From Leptospira koniambonensis (GTDB taxonomy: Bacteria; Spirochaetota; Leptospiria; Leptospirales; Leptospiraceae): a stretch of DNA of 64,000 nt. Positions 58,858 through 64,000 of the stretch are shown here, one piece after another (position 1 is the stretch's first letter; each line of letters begins with the position of its first letter). The stretch lies in assembly GCF_004769555.1 (NCBI RefSeq), contig NZ_RQFY01000004.1, forward strand, positions 992,001-1,056,000, written 5' to 3'. Made by a program: the position numbers and the translations under genes. The notes beneath the pieces were generated by a model. That model made no database searches, was not told the DNA's origin, and saw only the letters and a program-made list of their open reading frames with translations.

Positions 58858-60699
58858 AGGGCTGAGTTGATCTGGTCCATTCTCTGGATCGAATACAGAA
58901 TTATACGCGGCAACTTTGAAATAATACGTTAGTCCCTTTTGGAAGAATAAAAGTTTTTTATCGTAAGGATCCTTACGAGGTTTTGGCTTTTTCTTTTTGG
59001 GTTTTGGATTTTCATCCTCGTCATCATTCTCTTCAGGCTTTTCTGCGTTTAAAGAAATGAGTCTATTGTCTATACACTGACAAAGTTTAGGTCCACTCAT
59101 ATCGTTACGTTTAGGACAAGTGGAATCATCACCCAAGATCGGATCCAAATATTCACTCATTGGATGTTTGGTCTTACCTTTAGTGGTCAGAACGGGCATT
59201 TTTCCTTTCGCTAATTCTTTGCTAGTACCTTTTAAGATTCCAACCATACGATTCGGGCCGACTCCGTAATGGATGACGTAGCCGCCTTTCTGCTGCACAT
59301 TCCTTTCTGGGTTTTGGGTCCAGCTCAAACAAACTTTAGGACCTTGCGCTTCTGGATCATAATCGTCGAAGTTTACTATTTTTAGACCGGCAGGTCTGAC
59401 TGGAGGAATTGTTTCTCTATAAGAAAATGTTAATGCTTCTAACTCAGGACTGGACTTTGAACCTGAATCAGTCTTAAATTTTACCTTTACTTGGTAATAT
59501 TTGAAATAAGAAAGTTTATTCCCCCAGACCTTATCCAATGGAATACGATAGCTGGAAGATTTTCCTTTAGGAGAACTTTCTTCTTCAGTTTCCCTGTACG
59601 GATCATCTTCTTTAAATTCTTCTTCTATCTTTCGGAGATCAATTGATCTCCAGGCAGGATATTCTTCTGTTTTGGAGAAAATTTTAGGAGAAGATCTGAA
59701 ATATAATTCTAATACAGAAGATTTAGGAACATTCGCTTTTAATAATACTGCTTCCGGTATAGAATTAGAAAATTTGGTCTTATATACCGGAGAAATTGCA
59801 GTCCCAAACTTTGCATCTGCTGTAAAGGAAGAAGGATCATATTTTTGCCCATCATACTGGGTGGATAAAACCTCTGGATCAGGACTTCCTTTGGAAACTA
59901 AAAAGTCGTCTAACCAACCGTAAAAACTTTCTCCAATCTTAAATGGAGTACTGTCTTCTGGATGAAAACCAATTCGAATGATTGGTTCTTTGGAGGAAAC
60001 AGAGGCTCTATCTGTTTCTTTTCCGTTAATATATAATACGATCTCTCTTTGAACAGGTTTGAAGTGAATGATAAAATGATTCCAATCTGATCTGGAAAGT
60101 CTGGAATTCCCTGCGAGTTTTAGGGACAGATGTGTTTTGTCCGCTTTTTGGAAAAAATTACGAAATTCTAATATTGGGATCTCATCTTTAATTCTAAGGT
60201 CCCAGCCGAATTTTTTTCCTCTGGTATATAAGTCTTTGGAAAGTAAGATTGCTTCCTTATCTAGGTTTCCAGGCAATAAGAAGAAGGAGATATAAAATTC
60301 TTCTTTAATATCTGGGCTAGTAAGGATTCCTTTTGTTTTTCCTGAAACTTTGATCCCGGATCTTTTACCCACAAAACCTGCGGATCTTTTTCCGGAATGT
60401 GCTTTTGCTGCATCAGGAAGATAAGAAGAAGTTAATATTCTGTAACCGCCAGCCTTATCGTTTAGATCGGCGGCTTCCTTCTCTTCAAAATCTAAGAAAA
60501 GATCTGAACCTTCTTTACGATCGCGAGGACTTAATTCTAATTTAGAAGCTCCGTTTTCGGTACTTCCTAAACGAACATATTTAAGAACGAATGCGCTTAG
60601 AGAGAATGAATTGGATTCGGCTGAAATAGAGCCGGAGAAAAAGGAAACAAGACCGACCAAACCTAAGAGATAGACCGGATAAAGGATCTTGTTTCGCAT
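58819..60699 (-). CDS. Secreted LamG-like (concanavalin-fold) protein
   Basis: A 626-residue exported protein with signal peptide (about 1-27). A LamG/pentraxin-like beta-sandwich is at about 90-275 (FYISFFLLPG, NHFIIHFKPVQREIVLYINGKE, FYGWLDDFLVSKG). Further beta domains with an Fn3-like segment (PPVRPAGLKIVNFDD, KVCLSWTQNPERNVQQKGG) follow, with a Lys/Pro-rich stretch of about 15 residues near 555-575. Likely surface or periplasmic; ligand unknown. Confidence 0.7.
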   Translation of the reverse strand: MRNKILYPVYLLGLVGLVSFFSGSISAESNSFSLSAFVLKYVRLGSTENGASKLELSPRDRKEGSDLFLDFEEKEAADLNDKAGGYRILTSSYLPDAAKAHSGKRSAGFVGKRSGIKVSGKTKGILTSPDIKEEFYISFFLLPGNLDKEAILLSKDLYTRGKKFGWDLRIKDEIPILEFRNFFQKADKTHLSLKLAGNSRLSRSDWNHFIIHFKPVQREIVLYINGKETDRASVSSKEPIIRIGFHPEDSTPFKIGESFYGWLDDFLVSKGSPDPEVLSTQYDGQKYDPSSFTADAKFGTAISPVYKTKFSNSIPEAVLLKANVPKSSVLELYFRSSPKIFSKTEEYPAWRSIDLRKIEEEFKEDDPYRETEEESSPKGKSSSYRIPLDKVWGNKLSYFKYYQVKVKFKTDSGSKSSPELEALTFSYRETIPPVRPAGLKIVNFDDYDPEAQGPKVCLSWTQNPERNVQQKGGYVIHYGVGPNRMVGILKGTSKELAKGKMPVLTTKGKTKHPMSEYLDPILGDDSTCPKRNDMSGPKLCQCIDNRLISLNAEKPEENDDEDENPKPKKKKPKPRKDPYDKKLLFFQKGLTYYFKVAAYNSVFDPENGPDQLSPLSDSVEVYFLSE

Positions 60700-60721
60700 T
60701 CTTAAAAAGATTTTCCGTTTG

Positions 60722-61156
60722 TTAAACGATGGTGTCTAACTGACCCACTCTTCTTTCATGACGTCCTGCTTCGAAAGAAGTATTCAGCCATTTCTGAGCG
60801 ATGCGGATCGCAAGTTCTTTACCTAAAACTCTTCCGCCTAATACCAACACATTTGCATTGTTATGACGACGGGACAATTCTGCAGTGAATTCGTCATGGC
60901 ATAGAGCAGCTCTAATACCTTTATGGCGATTTGCAGCGATCGAAGCTCCGATACCTGTTCCGCAAAGTGCGATCAGTCCATCCACTTCTTTAGATAGAAC
61001 TTTTTTGCAGGCCTCAGCGATAATCAAAGGGTAATCCACAGAGGATTCATCCTTTGTGCCGAAGTCAAGGATCTCAATTGAGTCAGCTAATTCTTTGCGA
61101 AGGTATTCTTTAAGTTCGAATCCACCGTGATCGGAAGCGATGCCAATTTTTTTCAT
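60722..61156 (-). CDS. rpiB: Ribose-5-phosphate isomerase B
   Basis: A 144-residue enzyme of the RpiB/LacA family interconverting ribose-5-phosphate and ribulose-5-phosphate. Signature IASDHGGFELK at the start and C65-GTGIGASIAANR at 65-76 (catalytic Cys and phosphate loop). Normal length. It lies 22 bases before the LamG-like start region on the same strand. Confidence 0.94.
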   Translation of the reverse strand: MKKIGIASDHGGFELKEYLRKELADSIEILDFGTKDESSVDYPLIIAEACKKVLSKEVDGLIALCGTGIGASIAANRHKGIRAALCHDEFTAELSRRHNNANVLVLGGRVLGKELAIRIAQKWLNTSFEAGRHERRVGQLDTIV

Positions 61157-61235
61157 GTTCTAAAGGTACCGTACCTACGTGAATTCTCTGATTCAAGCAA
61201 TTTACAGCAAGGATCGGAAAATAAGGAAAAGTTTC

Positions 61236-61811
61236 TTAATCGAAGAGTCCTTCTTTCAGGAAATCGGGAGCGGTCTGGTAGAATTCCCAATGTTGGAAGA
61301 AGAGGGCCATATAGGTATTTTGGAAAGTAGATAAGGGTAGAAGTTTCTCTGATAAGGATTGATATTCTGCCTGGTATAATCTCGATAAAAGTTCTTTTTT
61401 AGCCTCTAGAAAGCTGCGTAGGTTTTTCTCTTCGAAAGCGGATAGACGAATGGTCTTCTCGTCAGAGAGCAAAAAATTTTCGTAATAAGAAAACATAAGC
61501 TCTTTGGTTTCTCTATGATGAGAATGGTCAGCTAGCAAGGTCATTTGTTCTTCTTTAGTCAGCCCTGACATACGAATACATTCTAAACTTTGGTGAGCAG
61601 ATTTTGCTTCTTGTAAGGCAAGATTTTCTGCGATCTTGGTTCTTTCTTCTGGAGAAAGTTTAGAAGTATAAAATTCCTTTAATTCTTTATAACTTCCTCC
61701 TTGGGATAAGCAATGACCTATCTTCAATTTTGTAGGGAAGAATAAAGGAGAAGCGGATATCTGAAAGATACCCGCACATAAGAATATTAAGATAAGTAGA
61801 ATATGCTTCAT
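61236..61811 (-). CDS. Exported helical protein, unrecognised
   Basis: A 191-residue protein with a signal peptide (about 1-21) followed by charged helices; two Cys (GHCLSQGG and ECIRMSG) may pair. No family recognised. It starts 18 bases downstream of serC on the same strand. Confidence 0.6.
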   Translation of the reverse strand: MKHILLILIFLCAGIFQISASPLFFPTKLKIGHCLSQGGSYKELKEFYTSKLSPEERTKIAENLALQEAKSAHQSLECIRMSGLTKEEQMTLLADHSHHRETKELMFSYYENFLLSDEKTIRLSAFEEKNLRSFLEAKKELLSRLYQAEYQSLSEKLLPLSTFQNTYMALFFQHWEFYQTAPDFLKEGLFD

Positions 61812-61829
61812 TCTATTCTTCCAGAAGAT

Positions 61830-62921
61830 TTAAGCCTTCTTCTCGAATTCCTTCATATATTCTACCAAGGCAATTACACCTTCTTTAGGCATAGAATTAT
61901 AGATAGAAGCTCTTAGTCCACCTACAAGTCTGTGACCTTCTAACCCATGAAGTCCTTTTTCTTCTGCTCCTGCTAAAAACTTAGATTCTAAATTTTTATC
62001 ATGAATAGTGAAAACAACATTCATTACAGATCTTGAATTCGGTTTTACTGGAGCATTATAGAAGGAAGTAGTTTCCAAATAATCATAAAGAATTTTGGCT
62101 TTCTCTTCATTGATCTTTTCGATCTTCTCCACGCCACCCAGATCCTTTAACCATTCAAATACAAGTTTAGCCATGTATATAGAATATGTAGGAGGAGTAT
62201 TATACATGGATTTATTTTTTGCAGTTAAAGCATAATCCAGCAATATAGGAACAGTTCTGCCCGAACGTCCAAGTAAATCCTTACGAATGATCAGAACGCT
62301 TAAGCCAGAAGGCCCGATATTCTTTTGTGCTCCCGCAAAGATCGCACCGAATTTACTTACATCTATCTTTCTAGAAAGAATTTCAGAAGTCATGTCCGCG
62401 ATTAGAGGAGCCTTGGTGATATTCGGAATAGTTACATAACGAGTTCCTAATAAAGTATTATTAGAAGTGATATATACGTATGCCGCTCCAGGATTTACCA
62501 TGGAGTCATTTAGTTCAGGAGACTCTGTATACTTATGATCTTCTCCGTCGTAAATCTTTTTGACAGGATTGAATCTAAGTGCTTCTTCCATGGCCTTCTT
62601 AGCCCAGATACCTGTGACCGCAAAGTCAGCAGACTCTCCATCTTTCAGAAGATTTAAGGGCAGGGCGGAGAAGTGGAGGCTAGCTCCTCCGGAAAGAAAC
62701 ATAATTTCGTAATTTTCCGGAACAGATAATAATTCTCTGAGCAAGGAAAGGGAAGTATCGAGGACTTCTTCAAAAAGTTTTCCCCTATGGCTATCTTCCA
62801 TGATGGACATACCGGACCCGCGGTAGTTCAGAAACTCGGAAGCAGCCTTCTCCATGACTGGACTAGGTAACATCGCAGGACCTGCGCAAAAATTATAGAT
62901 TCGGCGCTCAAATTTGCTCAT
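61830..62921 (-). CDS. serC: Phosphoserine aminotransferase
   Basis: A 363-residue PLP enzyme, the usual SerC length. Visible: [44 protein letters not shown] and the PLP lysine in [13 protein letters not shown]. It makes 3-phosphoserine from 3-phosphohydroxypyruvate and glutamate. The frame is open 41 residues further upstream, but that part is not family-like, so the Met at 62921 is chosen. Confidence 0.94.
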   Translation of the reverse strand: MSKFERRIYNFCAGPAMLPSPVMEKAASEFLNYRGSGMSIMEDSHRGKLFEEVLDTSLSLLRELLSVPENYEIMFLSGGASLHFSALPLNLLKDGESADFAVTGIWAKKAMEEALRFNPVKKIYDGEDHKYTESPELNDSMVNPGAAYVYITSNNTLLGTRYVTIPNITKAPLIADMTSEILSRKIDVSKFGAIFAGAQKNIGPSGLSVLIIRKDLLGRSGRTVPILLDYALTAKNKSMYNTPPTYSIYMAKLVFEWLKDLGGVEKIEKINEEKAKILYDYLETTSFYNAPVKPNSRSVMNVVFTIHDKNLESKFLAGAEEKGLHGLEGHRLVGGLRASIYNSMPKEGVIALVEYMKEFEKKA

Positions 62922-63078
62922 GAGGTTAGGGTAAAAACCAGGTCTTGGGAGGCAACTTCTTACTGTTCCAACATTCATGGAGAATTGAAAAATCCTTGGC
63001 AGAGTCCTATCTAGAATCATAAGATAGCCATTCGTCTCTCCCAAGTTTGGGGGGTTCGTTTTTCAAAGGAGTTCCATA

Positions 63079-64000
63079 ATGTCACGGATTCGACTGGCCG
63101 TATTTCTAATCTTCTTCGGAAGTTTTAGCTTTCCGATCTTTGCCCAAGAGGGGCCTAAACTTGGAGAAAAGGAAGTTCGTTCTTCTGGAAAAGTGAACTT
63201 CGTCAATAGGTCTGCTGCAAGAGCAGATGAAGAAACAAAAGGAAGTAATGCAAGAACCGGTGCTGGGTTATCCGAAGCATTAAAAAAAGATCCAAAATCA
63301 GCAGCTTCTGCAGATGGGATCACTGCGCTCCGTATTCTTCCAGATGAAAAAGAGAAAAAGTTCGGAGCAGATCTGATCAGCATTGGTAAAGATGCAGATT
63401 ACGGACATATTAACTCAATCCAAAGGATACTTTCCGGATATGTGAAAGCTAACTTCGGATATTCAGAAGCAAACTCAGATACATTAGCAACTTATATACT
63501 TTATTATAATGCGATCCATCGTAAGGGCGCAGATTATGTTAAACGTAAATACAATACCGAAGTTGTAAAAAATTCACAAAACGATAAGATCGGTATCGGC
63601 AGACGTTATACGGAATGGCCTGGAAAAACTCAGATCATTATCCCTATCGTAACCAATATTCTTTCAGATGATGGAAAAGATCTGGATACTGACGAGCTTG
63701 AAAAAGAAGTCAATAGAGATCTTGATAAAAAGAAAGAAGGTCAAGACGATAAGAAAAAAATGAACGACCTTCAAAACGAGAAGGCAGAAGAAGAAAAACG
63801 TAAACTTAAAGATAAACAAGAAGAGAATAGAAAAAAACAAGATGATGCTTCCAGCAAAGAAAGGAATGCAGAAAGAGAGATCCAGGAACTAAACAAGGAT
63901 CCTGTCAAGAATAAACAAAAGATCACTCAAAAACAAGAGGAACGTAAACAGGCCCAACAAGAACAACAAAAGGCCAAAAAAGAAGAGCAACAACTAAAGG
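63079..64000 (+). CDS. P83/100-family antigen, start only (cut by window edge)
   Basis: The frame runs to the window end without a stop, so only the first 307 residues are seen. A signal peptide (about 1-22, ending PIFAQ) is followed by KVNFVNRSAARADE, LISIGKDADYGHINSIQR, ATYILYYNAIHRKGADYV and GRRYTEWPGKTQIIIPIV, which match the Borrelia P83/100 family. A long Lys/Glu/Gln-rich coiled coil then begins at about residue 215. RBS AAAGGAG precedes ATG. Divergent from serC. Confidence 0.85.
   Translation, partial: MSRIRLAVFLIFFGSFSFPIFAQEGPKLGEKEVRSSGKVNFVNRSAARADEETKGSNARTGAGLSEALKKDPKSAASADGITALRILPDEKEKKFGADLISIGKDADYGHINSIQRILSGYVKANFGYSEANSDTLATYILYYNAIHRKGADYVKRKYNTEVVKNSQNDKIGIGRRYTEWPGKTQIIIPIVTNILSDDGKDLDTDELEKEVNRDLDKKKEGQDDKKKMNDLQNEKAEEEKRKLKDKQEENRKKQDDASSKERNAEREIQELNKDPVKNKQKITQKQEERKQAQQEQQKAKKEEQQLK

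Noticed and set aside
63063..63383. Minus-strand open frame at the right edge
   Set aside because: It is opposite the P83/100 signal peptide and N-terminus, which have an RBS and family motifs.

Overview
The window reads as a stretch of Leptospira (Spirochaetes) chromosome with moderate-to-low GC. The genus call rests on a partial P83/100-family gene at the right edge (a spirochaete antigen family), many small secreted or lipoprotein-like orphans, and heme-A/caa3 respiration genes next to spirochaete-type housekeeping genes. The species cannot be fixed from sequence reading alone. I saw no rRNA, tRNA, CRISPR array, transposase or prophage.

Layout. 1-4.4 kb: a di-heme peroxidase, a lipoprotein-like protein built on two molybdopterin-oxidoreductase-like folds, and a divergent ModE regulator; an almost perfect ModE operator lies between the last two. 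4.4-9.8 kb: a tight minus-strand unit of a secreted M48 peptidase, a zinc-ribbon pseudokinase, a VWA protein and an aberrant adenylosuccinate-synthetase-like enzyme; its joint function is unknown to me. 9.9-16.5 kb: heme A synthesis (ctaA, ctaB) divergent from a caa3 oxidase operon (a 52-aa membrane peptide, SCO, CoxB with fused cytochrome c, CoxA of the YSHPAVY type, CoxC), closed by a strong terminator. 16.6-21.4 kb: a SPOR-like membrane protein, CarD, a membrane PIN-TRAM protein with an Arg/Gly-rich tail, PEP carboxykinase and a phasin-like small protein.

21.4-26.7 kb: a minus-strand sigma factor, a candidate sigma-control protein, a CHAT protease and a Cys-cluster protein, divergent from a secreted M23 peptidase. 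26.8-36.7 kb: prohibitin-like protein, a histidine kinase with an eroded ATPase domain, acetyltransferases, dnaE, an AT-rich Fic gene with a repeat array upstream, and gatB. 36.8-41.4 kb: an orphan ParA followed by membrane and lipoprotein genes. 41.5-47.1 kb: LolC/E, LolD, a fused and shortened McsA-McsB-like protein, and ClpC. 47.1-58.9 kb: TPR proteins, MtaB-type methylthiotransferase, a methyltransferase, Fn3-like/TPR envelope proteins, a phosphatase-superfamily enzyme, a pair of membrane sensor-like proteins and a ribbon-helix-helix/PIN-like pair. 58.8-64 kb: a LamG-like secreted protein, rpiB, serC and the P83/100 start.

The best candidates for undescribed biology are (a) the M48/pseudokinase/VWA/PurA-like unit, (b) the sigma/control-protein/CHAT/Cys-cluster unit, and (c) the McsA-McsB-like fusion beside clpC. 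All functional calls are from reading motifs; no database search was run.
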